From positions 22,067-86,066 of the forward strand of contig NZ_DASUSQ010000136.1 in NCBI RefSeq assembly GCF_036375055.1: a DNA stretch of 64,000 nucleotides, in the 5' to 3' direction. The notes beneath the pieces were generated by a model. It was not told the DNA's origin. It searched no databases and was given only the letters and a program-made list of their open reading frames with translations. Position 1 is the stretch's first letter, and each line of letters begins with the position of its first letter. This DNA is from Umezawaea sp036375055. GTDB lineage: Bacteria; Actinomycetota; Actinomycetes; Mycobacteriales; Pseudonocardiaceae. The position numbers and the translations under genes are program-made. Below, in pieces: positions 8,530 through 15,594 of the stretch.

Positions 8530-9615
8530 GTGGTGCTCGCCCAGCTTTTCACCGACGCGGCCAAGAGCTGCGAGGGGTCAAGTCCCCTCACCGAGTCCCT
8601 GCTCCTGAGCGCCGCGGCCGACCACGGAGCTGGCGGCGTGACCACCCGCGTGATGGCGGGCCACGAGTGCGACCGCAGGGGCACGGTGCCCGGCCTGCGG
8701 TTCGCGGCGGCCCTGCACCGGCTCGTCCTGGAGGGTCGGGCTCCCGGCCTGGCCGAGCACTACCCGACCGTCGGCGGCAGCCCGCGCCTGGAGACGCTGT
8801 GGGAGGCCGCGCTCCCGGTGCTGCACGAGCACACCGACGAGCTGAGGGCCCGCATCGGCGCGACGGTCGTGCAGACCAACGAGCCCGGCCGCAGCGCGCC
8901 GCTGTTCGGCGGCCTCCAGGTCGCCGCGCACGCCGCGGCGCTCGCGGCGGGCCGGTCGACGCCGTTCGCCGTGCGCCTGCTGGAGATCGGCGCCAGCGCG
9001 GGCCTCAACCTGCACCCGGACCGCATCGCCTACCGGCTCGGCGCCGACGAGGTCGTCGGCGACCGGGACAGCCCGTTCGAGCTCGACGCGCGGTGGACGG
9101 GGCGGCCCGCCGTCGACCTGTCGCGGCCGCTGCGGATCGTCGAGCGGGAGGGCTGCGACCTCAACCCGATCGACGTGTCCACAGAGGACGGCAGGTTGGC
9201 GCTGTCGTCGTTCGTGTGGGCCGACCAGCTCGACCGCTGGGAGCGGTTGCAGACCGCGCTGGCGCTCGCCGCGGTCGCCCCGGCGCCCGTGCGGCGGACG
9301 ACCGGTCCGCAGTGGCTCGCGGACCGGCTCGCCGACAGCGCGCCGGACGTGCTGACCGTGGTCTGGCACTCCGTGGTGTGGCAGTACGTCTCGTCGGCCG
9401 ACAGGGCCGAGGGCCGCGCGATCCTGGCTGACGCCGTCGCGCGCGCGACCCCCGGAGCCCCGCTGGCGCTGCTGGTGTTCGAGCCCCGACGCACGCACAC
9501 CGGCTACGAGTTCCACCTGCTGCTGAAGACCTGGCCCGCGGGGGTCTCGCTGCGACTGGGCAGCGGCAGCGGGCACGGCATCCCGTTCACGTGGGACCAG
9601 CAGGCGTGGGACTAG
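8530..9615 (+). CDS. DUF2332 family protein (paralogue 1)
   Basis: 361 aa, GTG start (a second GTG three bases later is equally possible). It matches the actinobacterial/proteobacterial DUF2332 family as remembered, including HYPTVGG near residue 77 and WHSVVWQY near residue 278. A LLEIGASAGLNL segment near residue 151 resembles the glycine-rich first motif of SAM-dependent methyltransferases. No enzymatic activity is established for the family. A second DUF2332 gene lies 2 kb downstream (11698-12807) on the same strand, on the other side of corA. The two share the order of motifs (YYP/HYP, QTNE, LLE-G-SAGL, WADQ), so they are diverged paralogues. Confidence 0.85.
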   Translation: MVLAQLFTDAAKSCEGSSPLTESLLLSAAADHGAGGVTTRVMAGHECDRRGTVPGLRFAAALHRLVLEGRAPGLAEHYPTVGGSPRLETLWEAALPVLHEHTDELRARIGATVVQTNEPGRSAPLFGGLQVAAHAAALAAGRSTPFAVRLLEIGASAGLNLHPDRIAYRLGADEVVGDRDSPFELDARWTGRPAVDLSRPLRIVEREGCDLNPIDVSTEDGRLALSSFVWADQLDRWERLQTALALAAVAPAPVRRTTGPQWLADRLADSAPDVLTVVWHSVVWQYVSSADRAEGRAILADAVARATPGAPLALLVFEPRRTHTGYEFHLLLKTWPAGVSLRLGSGSGHGIPFTWDQQAWD

Positions 9616-9633
9616 GAGCGTTCCGGACGGAGA

Positions 9634-9729
9634 TCAGGGCTGCTGCGCGATGATCGTGGTGATCATCGTGAGCCAGGCCATGAGGAAGGCGAGCACCCAG
9701 AAGCGGGGGTTCGAGAGGATTCTGGTCAT
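9634..9729 (-). CDS. Possible 31-aa membrane peptide downstream of corA
   Basis: A short frame running ATG 9729 to TGA 9634. The translation has an N-terminal Thr-Arg, then FWVLAFLMAWLTMITTII and a QQP end: one membrane helix. It begins 40 bp after the corA stop on the same strand, so it could be a distal cistron. No convincing Shine-Dalgarno sequence precedes the ATG, only a distant GGGA. Tiny membrane peptides do regulate Mg transporters in other bacteria, but no homologue is recognised here. It could equally be chance hydrophobic coding. Confidence 0.35.
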   Translation of the reverse strand: MTRILSNPRFWVLAFLMAWLTMITTIIAQQP

Positions 9730-9768
9730 GGTGGGGACATCCCGTCGGGTCGGGTGGGGACTGGGGGG

Positions 9769-10854
9769 CTAGAGCCAGCGGTTCCGACGAAATATTCGGT
9801 AGAGGATCAGGCACGCCACGATGACCGCGGAGACCACCAGCGGGTAGCCGTACTTCCACTTGAGTTCGGGCATGTTCTCGAAGTTCATCCCGTAGACGCC
9901 GACCACCATCGTCGGCACCGAGATGATCGCGACCCACGCGGAGATCTTCCGCATGTCCGAGTTCTGCTGGAGGGTGATCTTCGCCAGCGTCGCGTCGACG
10001 AGCGTGGTGAGCAGCTCGTCGAAGTTGGTGACCCGCTCCGACACCTCGATGAGGTGGTCGTCCACGTCGCGGAAGTACGAGCGCACCTGCTCCGGGATCA
10101 GCGGCGTGTAGCCCTCAGCCAAGCGCCGCAACGGGATCGCGAGCGGCATGACCGCGCGCCGCAGCTCCAGCACCTCGCGCTTCATGAGGTAGATCTGGTC
10201 CGCGCTGACCCGGCTGCGCGGCGCGAACACCATCGCCTCCATCTGGTCGATGTCGTCCTCGATCCGGGACGTCACGTCGAGGTAGTTGTCCACGACGTGG
10301 TCCGAGATCGAGTACAGCACCGCGGCCGGGCCCACCCGCAGCTTCTCCGCGTCGCACTCCAGGTCGTGCCGGACGGCGCTGAGGCCCGAGTGGTTGCCGT
10401 GCCGCACCGTGACGACGAAGTCGCGCCCGAGGAACACCATGATCTCGCCGCTCTCGACGATCTCGTTCGCGGTGTCCGGCGACGCGTTCTGCACGTACTT
10501 CACGGTCTTGAGCACCATGAACAGCGTGTTGTCGTAGCGCTCCAGCTTCGGCCGCTGGTGCGCGTGCACCGCGTCCTCGACGGCCAGCTCGTGCAGCCCG
10601 AACGTCTCGGCGACGCCCTGGATCTGCTCCTCGTCCGGCTCGTGCAGACCGATCCACACGAAGCCGTCGCCGCGCTCGCGGACCTCCTCCACCGCCGCCG
10701 TGTGCGTCCAGCGGCCGGGCAGGCGCTTCCCGTCGACGTAGACCGCGCAGTCCACGACGTAGGCCGACAGCGGCACGGGGACGGGGACGGCCCGCGGGGC
10801 GGCGCGGCGGGGCGCGCGGCCTCTCAGGCCGCCCAGCGAAGGCAGGTTGCGCAT
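9769..10854 (-). CDS. corA: CorA-family Mg2+/Co2+ transporter
   Basis: 361-aa pentameric metal-ion channel of the cytoplasmic membrane. The defining GMN signature is present in VYGMNFENMPEL near the C-terminus, between two transmembrane helices (about 298-320 and 333-353). The large N-terminal cytoplasmic domain contains the usual alpha/beta core and long stalk helices. ATG 10854 is chosen over GTG 10869 because GGAGG sits 4 nt before it. In M. tuberculosis corA lies next to sugC on the opposite strand; here the orientation is the same, but 7.7 kb of accessory genes separates them. Confidence 0.95.
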   Translation of the reverse strand: MRNLPSLGGLRGRAPRRAAPRAVPVPVPLSAYVVDCAVYVDGKRLPGRWTHTAAVEEVRERGDGFVWIGLHEPDEEQIQGVAETFGLHELAVEDAVHAHQRPKLERYDNTLFMVLKTVKYVQNASPDTANEIVESGEIMVFLGRDFVVTVRHGNHSGLSAVRHDLECDAEKLRVGPAAVLYSISDHVVDNYLDVTSRIEDDIDQMEAMVFAPRSRVSADQIYLMKREVLELRRAVMPLAIPLRRLAEGYTPLIPEQVRSYFRDVDDHLIEVSERVTNFDELLTTLVDATLAKITLQQNSDMRKISAWVAIISVPTMVVGVYGMNFENMPELKWKYGYPLVVSAVIVACLILYRIFRRNRWL

Positions 10855-10879
10855 TGGTCCTCCAGGCACACGTCGTGAA

Positions 10880-10910
10880 CTCGCTGACGACGCGCCGGAG
10901 CCTCGCTGAC
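10880..10910 (-). promoter_or_regulatory. Paired 9-bp direct repeat upstream of corA
   Basis: CTCGCTGAC occurs at 10880-10888 and again at 10902-10910, exactly 22 bp apart (two helical turns), 26-56 bp upstream of the corA start. The spacing suits a regulator binding one DNA face or a leader element. I do not recognise a known box or an M-box riboswitch. Confidence 0.35.
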
Positions 10911-11192
10911 TTGCTGGGAGAGGGGCTCCGACACCGGAGCGTCCCGACCGGTACCGCAGGGGCCGACCGCTAGAGGTGGACCCAACCGGAGGGGACGCGG
11001 GTGGTACTCGCAGGATGGGGGTCCTTGTTCATGGGTGCGTCCTCACCTCCTCGGGTCGACGGCCACGAGCGGTGGATTCGCTCACAGACCAGTTGCCGAG
11101 GGTACTCCCTTGGTGTTTCTACTGTCTCCCCGGTCGGATTCCCGGTCCGCCCGACCGGTGGGGTTCGGATCACACACCACTGGAGGCGTGCG
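10911..11192. other. Divergent spacer between corA and the MaoC gene
   Basis: About 280 bp with no supported gene. Between 11090 and 11130 the composition becomes AT-richer (TTGCCG at 11093 and TACTGT about 21 bp later), which may be the MaoC promoter although the spacing is long. GGAGG at 11182-11186 is the MaoC ribosome-binding site. Confidence 0.45.
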
Positions 11193-11696
11193 GTGCAGTT
11201 CGGTCGTTACTACGAGGAGTTCGAGGTCGGCGCCGTCTACAAGCACTGGCCTGGCAAGACCGTGACGGAGTACGACGACCACCTGTTCTGCCTGCTCACG
11301 ATGAACCACCACCCGCTGCACATGGACGCGCACTACGCGTCGGAGACGACCGACTTCGGCAAGAACGTCGTCGTCGGCAACTACGTGTACTCGCTGCTGC
11401 TGGGCATGTCCGTGCCGGACGTCTCGGGGAAGGCGATCGCGAACCTGGAGGTCGAGTCCCTCAAGCACATCAAGCCGACCTTCCACGGCGACACCATCTA
11501 CGGTGAGACCGAGGTGCTCGACAAGACCCCGTCGAAGTCGAAGGACGACCGGGGCATCGTGCACGTGGAGACCCGCGGGTACAAGCAGGACGGCACGGTC
11601 GTCTGCGTGTTCCGGCGCAAGGTCATGGTGCCGAAGGAGTCCTACGGCGCGAGCCGCGGTGGCGAGCAGCCGGGTAGGCCTGAACCGAAGGAGTGA
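11193..11696 (+). CDS. MaoC-family dehydratase (hot-dog fold enoyl-CoA hydratase type)
   Basis: 167 aa, GTG start 6 nt after GGAGG. The hydratase-2 motif region reads TMNHHPLHMDAHYA at residues 36-49, matching the N-P-x-H-x-D loop of MaoC enzymes, where Asp/Asn and His activate water for addition to an enoyl-CoA. The TMNHHPLH variant is typical of mesaconyl-CoA hydratase-like members, so a branched or dicarboxylic acyl-CoA is possible; this is inference. A single hot-dog domain implies a homodimer. The stop is followed after one base by the GTG of the DUF2332 gene, so the two are co-translated. Confidence 0.88.
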   Translation: MQFGRYYEEFEVGAVYKHWPGKTVTEYDDHLFCLLTMNHHPLHMDAHYASETTDFGKNVVVGNYVYSLLLGMSVPDVSGKAIANLEVESLKHIKPTFHGDTIYGETEVLDKTPSKSKDDRGIVHVETRGYKQDGTVVCVFRRKVMVPKESYGASRGGEQPGRPEPKE

Positions 11697-11697
11697 C

Positions 11698-12807
11698 GTG
11701 ACCTCTCTGGACCTGGTGCGGAGCAAGCTGCGGCGGTTCGCGGAGGTGGAGGCCGCGGGGGTCTCGCCGCTGTACGAGCACCTCGCGCTGAAGGCCGCCG
11801 ACGATCCGGAGGTCGCCGGTCTGCTGGCCGCCGCGCCGGAGGGGTTCGGGCACCCGACGCTCCTCCTCGCGGCGGCCCACCGGCTGCTCCAGGCCGAACC
11901 GTTCCACGAGCTGTCGAACTACTACCCGTCGCTGGGCGGCACGTACGGCGCCGACGAGCGCACGTGGCCGCTGTTCCGCGACTTCGTCCTCCAGCGCGCG
12001 GAGAAGGTGCGCGCGCTCGTCACGACCCGGACCACGCAGACCAACGAGGTCCGCCGGGCCGCGCTGCTGTTCCCGGCCGTCGCCGCGGTGGCGAAGCAGG
12101 CGGGGTCGCCGCTGGGGCTGCTGGAGGTCGGCACGAGCGCGGGCCTGCTGCTCGGGCTCGACCAGTACGGCTACCGGTACCAGACCCTCCAGGCCGGGCA
12201 GCTCGTCAGCGGCCCGCCGAAGGCCCTGCTCGGGCTGCACTGCGCGCTGGAGGTCGCTCCCGGCGTCGAGCTGCCGAAGCTGCCCAAGACGGTCAAGGTG
12301 GCCGCGAAGGTCGGTCTGGACCTCGCCCCCGTCGACCTGACCGACGAGGACGCCTACGCGTGGCTGGAGGCCTGCATCTGGGCCGACCAGCCCGAGCGGC
12401 TGCGGTACTTCGGCGTGGCCGCCACCGTGCAGCGCAAGGCGCCACCGGTGTTCGTCGAGGGCGACGCCGTCGACGACCTGGCGAGGGCCGCCGCGCTCGT
12501 GCCCGCCGAGCTGCCGCTCGTGGTGATCACCAGCACCCTGATGCCGTACCTGCCCGAGGGGAGGCGCGCGGAGTTCGTGGCCGCGCTCGGCGACCTCGGC
12601 CGCCCGGTGTGGTGGATCAGCCACGAGGCCTACGGCGCGGGCCTCGCGCACGTGCTGCCGGGCCGCGACGACCTGCGGCCGGGGGACCGCGAACCGGCGT
12701 TCGGCGTGCTCGGCACGGCGCACTGGGACGGCACCGGCGCGCCGCCCGTCGCGCGGGCGCTGGCGAAGACGGGGCTGCACGGCCAGCGGCTCGTCTGGCT
12801 GGCGTGA
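11698..12807 (+). CDS. DUF2332 family protein (paralogue 2)
   Basis: 369 aa from GTG 11698, preceded by GAAGGAG. It shares DUF2332 landmarks with the gene at 8530: NYYPSLGG near residue 80, TQTNE near residue 118, LLEVGTSAGLLL near residue 141 and WADQPERL near residue 228. The SAM-methyltransferase-like glycine loop is conserved in both. The two diverge in their C-terminal halves, so this is an old duplication rather than a recent copy. Co-translation with a MaoC hydratase hints at acyl-CoA or fatty-acid chemistry, but the family has no proven activity. Confidence 0.84.
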   Translation: MTSLDLVRSKLRRFAEVEAAGVSPLYEHLALKAADDPEVAGLLAAAPEGFGHPTLLLAAAHRLLQAEPFHELSNYYPSLGGTYGADERTWPLFRDFVLQRAEKVRALVTTRTTQTNEVRRAALLFPAVAAVAKQAGSPLGLLEVGTSAGLLLGLDQYGYRYQTLQAGQLVSGPPKALLGLHCALEVAPGVELPKLPKTVKVAAKVGLDLAPVDLTDEDAYAWLEACIWADQPERLRYFGVAATVQRKAPPVFVEGDAVDDLARAAALVPAELPLVVITSTLMPYLPEGRRAEFVAALGDLGRPVWWISHEAYGAGLAHVLPGRDDLRPGDREPAFGVLGTAHWDGTGAPPVARALAKTGLHGQRLVWLA

Positions 12808-12856
12808 TGCGTTCCCACATCGTGGGAGTGAACCGAACCCGATCGGGCGAAGCCGC

Positions 12857-13282
12857 TCAGCTCCGCGGCAGCTGTCCCCACTCGTCAAGAGCGGTGTAGA
12901 GGCCCTCGGTGAGTAGATCGGCCTCCCGAAGTGTGGTCAAGATCGCAGTGGAGCACCAGCGTGCATCCGATGCGTCGTCCCCCGCTAGGAGCACACCCGA
13001 TTCGACCTGGCAGAGGTAGTCGTGGATCTCGTAGGCGCCGCCTGCGGCCGGACGGGTGACGGTGCCGACCCACCGGTCGACGGTGACGGAGAGTCCCGTC
13101 TCCTCGGCCAGTTCGCGCCTCACGGCCTCGTCATCGGCCTCTCCGGGCTCCACTCGGCCGCCGGGGATCGACCACAGTCCCTCACCTGGTGGATTGAGCC
13201 GTCGCACAAGTAGTAGTCGCCCGTCGGTGTCGAACACGATCCCACCAACGCACCGGATGCTCGGTCCAACGCTCCGCGTCAC
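12857..13282 (-). CDS. Nudix hydrolase
   Basis: 141 aa from GTG 13282. The frame stays open upstream, but those residues do not look like the family. The Nudix box GX5EX7REUXEEXGU is complete at residues 42-64 (GRVEPGE ... RRELAEETGL), so metal binding and nucleoside-diphosphate-X hydrolysis are expected. A preceding strand (GGIVFDTDGRLLLVRR) is typical of MutT/ADP-ribose-type members. The substrate cannot be read from sequence. No Shine-Dalgarno sequence precedes the start, so a leaderless transcript is possible. Two copies of an 11-bp sequence lie 51-92 bp upstream. Confidence 0.88.
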   Translation of the reverse strand: MTRSVGPSIRCVGGIVFDTDGRLLLVRRLNPPGEGLWSIPGGRVEPGEADDEAVRRELAEETGLSVTVDRWVGTVTRPAAGGAYEIHDYLCQVESGVLLAGDDASDARWCSTAILTTLREADLLTEGLYTALDEWGQLPRS

Positions 13283-13332
13283 GGTTACCGAACGTAGTCG
13301 TACCGGATCGGTGGTGCACCGCACTGACCCAT

Positions 13333-13374
13333 GTGCGGTACAAATCCTCCAACGTGCCGCGGAGTGCGGTACAA
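13333..13374. promoter_or_regulatory. Twin 11-bp direct repeats between Nudix and the small membrane gene
   Basis: GTGCGGTACAA at 13333-13343 and again at 13364-13374: identical, same orientation, 31 bp apart (three helical turns). On the Nudix strand each reads TTGTACCGCAC. They sit in the divergent promoter region of the Nudix gene and the 52-aa peptide gene and look like a two-site operator. Actinobacterial Nudix genes often neighbour XRE/DUF397 regulators, which could be the ligand, but none is in the window. Confidence 0.45.
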
Positions 13375-13426
13375 CGGTTTTCATCTGGCGCCAACAGGGT
13401 GCGGGTAGCGGACGGGGTTGATCATT

Positions 13427-13585
13427 GTGAATCTGAAGAAGATTCTCACCTTCGCAGGGGTCGGCTTGCTGCTGTTCTTCCTCATCGCCGAGCCACAGCA
13501 AGCGGCTCAGCTGGTGCAGAACATCCTGGCCACGCTCCGGGGAGCAGCTGAGGCGCTGATCACTTTCGTGAAACAATTGTTCTGA
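13427..13585 (+). CDS. Small conserved membrane protein (52 aa)
   Basis: GTG 13427 to TGA 13585. It begins NLKKILTFAGVGLLLFFLI, a positively charged start and one hydrophobic helix, and continues with an amphipathic region rich in Ala/Gln/Leu ending ITFVKQLF. Peptides with this opening occur in many actinobacteria next to the same PH-domain gene, which starts 38 bp downstream. The arrangement suggests the peptide anchors or partners the PH-domain protein at the membrane; the function is unproven. It is shorter than usual gene-calling cut-offs. Confidence 0.78.
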   Translation: MNLKKILTFAGVGLLLFFLIAEPQQAAQLVQNILATLRGAAEALITFVKQLF

Positions 13586-13623
13586 GTCGCCCGGCTCCCT
13601 CCGACGGCGAGAGGCGGTAGGCC

Positions 13624-14184
13624 GTGTTCGCTCCGAGAGACCCCGACGAGTACCTGCTCGGTACCGAGCGTCGGGTCATCAGGGTGCGCAGGCACTGGAG
13701 CAGCTTGCTGTGGGACATCCTCGAAGCGGCGGCTCTGCTCGCCGGCGCGATGATGATCTCCTACCTGCTGCCCGACAACGCGGGGATCGTCCAGAACGTG
13801 CTCTGGTACGCCGCGCTGTTCGTGCTGCTCCGGCTGGCCTACTTCGTCATGGAGTGGTGGGTCGAGCGGATCGTGGTGACCGACAAGCGGTTCATGATCT
13901 CCTCCGGGGTCTTCGAGACCAAGGTGGCGATGATGCCGATCACCAAGGTCACCGACCTCACCTACGAGCGGACGGTGCTGGGCCGGATGTTCGGCTACGG
14001 CACCCTGGTCGTGGAGTCGGCGGGGCAGATCCAGGCGTTGAACCGGATCGAGTTCCTGCCGAACCCCGAGCAGGTGTACGACGCCATCTCGGAACTGACC
14101 TTCGGCGACAAGAAGGCCCAGGCCGACCGCTTCTCGATGATCAAGGCTCAACGGGTCGCGCGAGGCAAGAAGATGGTGCCGTAG
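13624..14184 (+). CDS. Bacterial PH-domain (DUF304/YdbS-like) membrane protein
   Basis: 186 aa. Two transmembrane helices at about residues 32-50 and 58-78 form a hairpin, followed by a bacterial pleckstrin-homology-like beta domain (VVTDKRFMISSGVFETK, IPITKVTDLTY-like strand, FGYGTLVVESAG). The family is a membrane-anchored PH fold of unknown ligand. It follows the 52-aa membrane peptide by 38 bp and precedes the PHP gene, and is probably co-transcribed with both. A charged tail (KKAQADRF ... RGKKMVP) is cytoplasmic. Confidence 0.88.
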   Translation: MFAPRDPDEYLLGTERRVIRVRRHWSSLLWDILEAAALLAGAMMISYLLPDNAGIVQNVLWYAALFVLLRLAYFVMEWWVERIVVTDKRFMISSGVFETKVAMMPITKVTDLTYERTVLGRMFGYGTLVVESAGQIQALNRIEFLPNPEQVYDAISELTFGDKKAQADRFSMIKAQRVARGKKMVP

Positions 14185-14219
14185 GAGCGGTGGTCGAGGC
14201 CGTCGGCCACACTGCACGG

Positions 14220-15077
14220 GTGCGCATCGACCTGCACGCCCATTCAAGTCAGTCCGACGGCACCGACACGCCCGCGGAACTGGTGGCCGCCGCGGCGGCC
14301 ACCGGGCTCCACGCGGTCGCGATCACCGACCACGACACGTCAGCGGGGTGGCAGGAAGCCGCCGCCGCGCTGCCGCCCGGTCTGCGGCTCGTCCGCGGTG
14401 CCGAGCTGTCGTGCGCCTCGATGGACGGCCTGGGGCGGCTGATCACAGTCCACCTGCTGGCCTACCTCTACGACCCCACCTCGGTGGCGATCATCGAGGA
14501 GCAGCTCAGGCTGAGGTCCGAGCGCAGACACCGGGTCCGCGTGATGGCGGCCCGCATGGTCGAGGACGGCTTCCCCATCGACCCCGACGAACTCATGGCC
14601 GCGCTGCCGGAGGACGCTCCGGCGGGCAGGCCCCACCTGGCGATGGCGCTGATGCGCGCGGGCGTGGTCGAGAGCGTCAACGAGGCGTTCGCCAAGTACC
14701 TCACCGGCGGCCGGTACTACGTGCCGAAGACCGACACACCCGTCGAGCGGGCGATCGAGATGATCACCGACGCGGGCGGCGTGACGGTCCTGGCCCACCC
14801 GTTCGCCGTGTCGCGCGGTCCGATCGTGACCGACCAGGTCGTGGCGGACCTGGCGGGCAAGGGGCTGACGGGGGTCGAGGTGGACCACCCGGACCACGAC
14901 ACCGCGACCCGCGACCGGCTCCGCTCGCTCGCGGGCGACCTGGGCCTGCTGGTGACCGGGTCCAGCGACTACCACGGGACCAACAAGACCGTCCGGCTGG
15001 GCGCGGAGACCACCGCGCCGGAGATGCTGGACGCCCTGGCCGACCGCGCGACGGGCAGCAAGGTCCTCGTCGGCTAG
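14220..15077 (+). CDS. PHP-domain phosphoesterase
   Basis: 285 aa. The N-terminus RIDLHAHSSQSDGTDTP gives the HxH motif of the PHP superfamily. Further metal ligands follow: ITDHDT near residue 40, an E in RGAELSC near residue 61, AHPF near residue 194 and SSDYHG near residue 248. The set predicts a trinuclear metal phosphoesterase. Stand-alone proteins of this size include 3',5'-nucleoside-bisphosphate phosphatase and 5'-3' RNase types (RNase AM/YciV), the most likely roles. GTG 14220 is chosen because family members start here; GTG 14190 would add ten atypical residues. Confidence 0.87.
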   Translation: MRIDLHAHSSQSDGTDTPAELVAAAAATGLHAVAITDHDTSAGWQEAAAALPPGLRLVRGAELSCASMDGLGRLITVHLLAYLYDPTSVAIIEEQLRLRSERRHRVRVMAARMVEDGFPIDPDELMAALPEDAPAGRPHLAMALMRAGVVESVNEAFAKYLTGGRYYVPKTDTPVERAIEMITDAGGVTVLAHPFAVSRGPIVTDQVVADLAGKGLTGVEVDHPDHDTATRDRLRSLAGDLGLLVTGSSDYHGTNKTVRLGAETTAPEMLDALADRATGSKVLVG

Positions 15078-15147
15078 GCGCGGGTGGAGCCGGGCCGGGG
15101 TTCGGGTCGAGCGCCCGGCCACGGTGCGTGAGCGGTACCAGGGTCTT

Positions 15148-15163
15148 CCGGGTGATCACCCGG
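15148..15163. terminator. 16-bp perfect palindrome between convergent genes
   Basis: CCGGGTGATCACCCGG lies in the 111-bp spacer between the PHP gene and the convergent ArsC-like gene. It may fold as a short hairpin terminating both genes. A protein-binding site is the alternative, because the palindrome has no loop of its own. Confidence 0.4.
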
Positions 15164-15188
15164 TCGGCCGTGCCTCCGGGCCCGACCG

Positions 15189-15530
15189 TCACCGCAGCGA
15201 CGCGAGCGCCTCGTCCGTCCGGGCGACGAACGCCGTGGTGTCCGTGATGACGATCGGGCGCTCGATGAGGACCGGGTTCGCCGCCAGCACCTCCAGCCAG
15301 GCGTCGCGGTCACGGGCGAGCGTCGCCAGCCCGAGCTCCTTGGCGCGGGCCTCGCCGAGCCGGGTGATGTCCCACGGCTCGGCGCCCATCTTGTCCAGCA
15401 CGGCCGCGATTTCGACGGCCGTCGGGGCGTCGTCGAGGTAGCGGCGCTCGACGTGGTCGATGGTCGCGGCGTCCAGCGCCTGCTTGGCGGCGCGGGACTT
15501 CGAGCAGCGCGGGTTGTGCCAGATCTCCAT
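15189..15530 (-). CDS. ArsC/Spx-fold (arsenate reductase-like) protein
   Basis: 113 aa thioredoxin-fold protein, starting MEIWHNPRCSKSR. The catalytic Cys is at position 9 in the NPRCSKSR form seen in glutaredoxin-linked ArsC/YfgD proteins. The usual RPI segment (ERPIVITDT near residue 90) is present. It could reduce arsenate using glutaredoxin, but no ars genes are nearby, so many such chromosomal copies may act in general redox or stress control. AGGA stands 8 nt before the start. It is divergent from the RecB-like gene. Confidence 0.85.
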   Translation of the reverse strand: MEIWHNPRCSKSRAAKQALDAATIDHVERRYLDDAPTAVEIAAVLDKMGAEPWDITRLGEARAKELGLATLARDRDAWLEVLAANPVLIERPIVITDTTAFVARTDEALASLR

Positions 15531-15594
15531 GTCGACATCCTGCCGGTGGGTGCTCGTGGCGGCACTGTCGGTGTCCTTGCGTAGCCTTGGCCGG

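Noticed and set aside
8572..8592. Hairpin GAGGGG...CCCCTC resembling a terminator or tRNA arm
   Set aside because: It is inside the DUF2332 coding sequence near its start; nothing suggests a separate RNA gene.
10855..10980. M-box Mg2+ riboswitch upstream of corA
   Set aside because: No conserved M-box stems or loops could be traced; only short direct repeats are visible.
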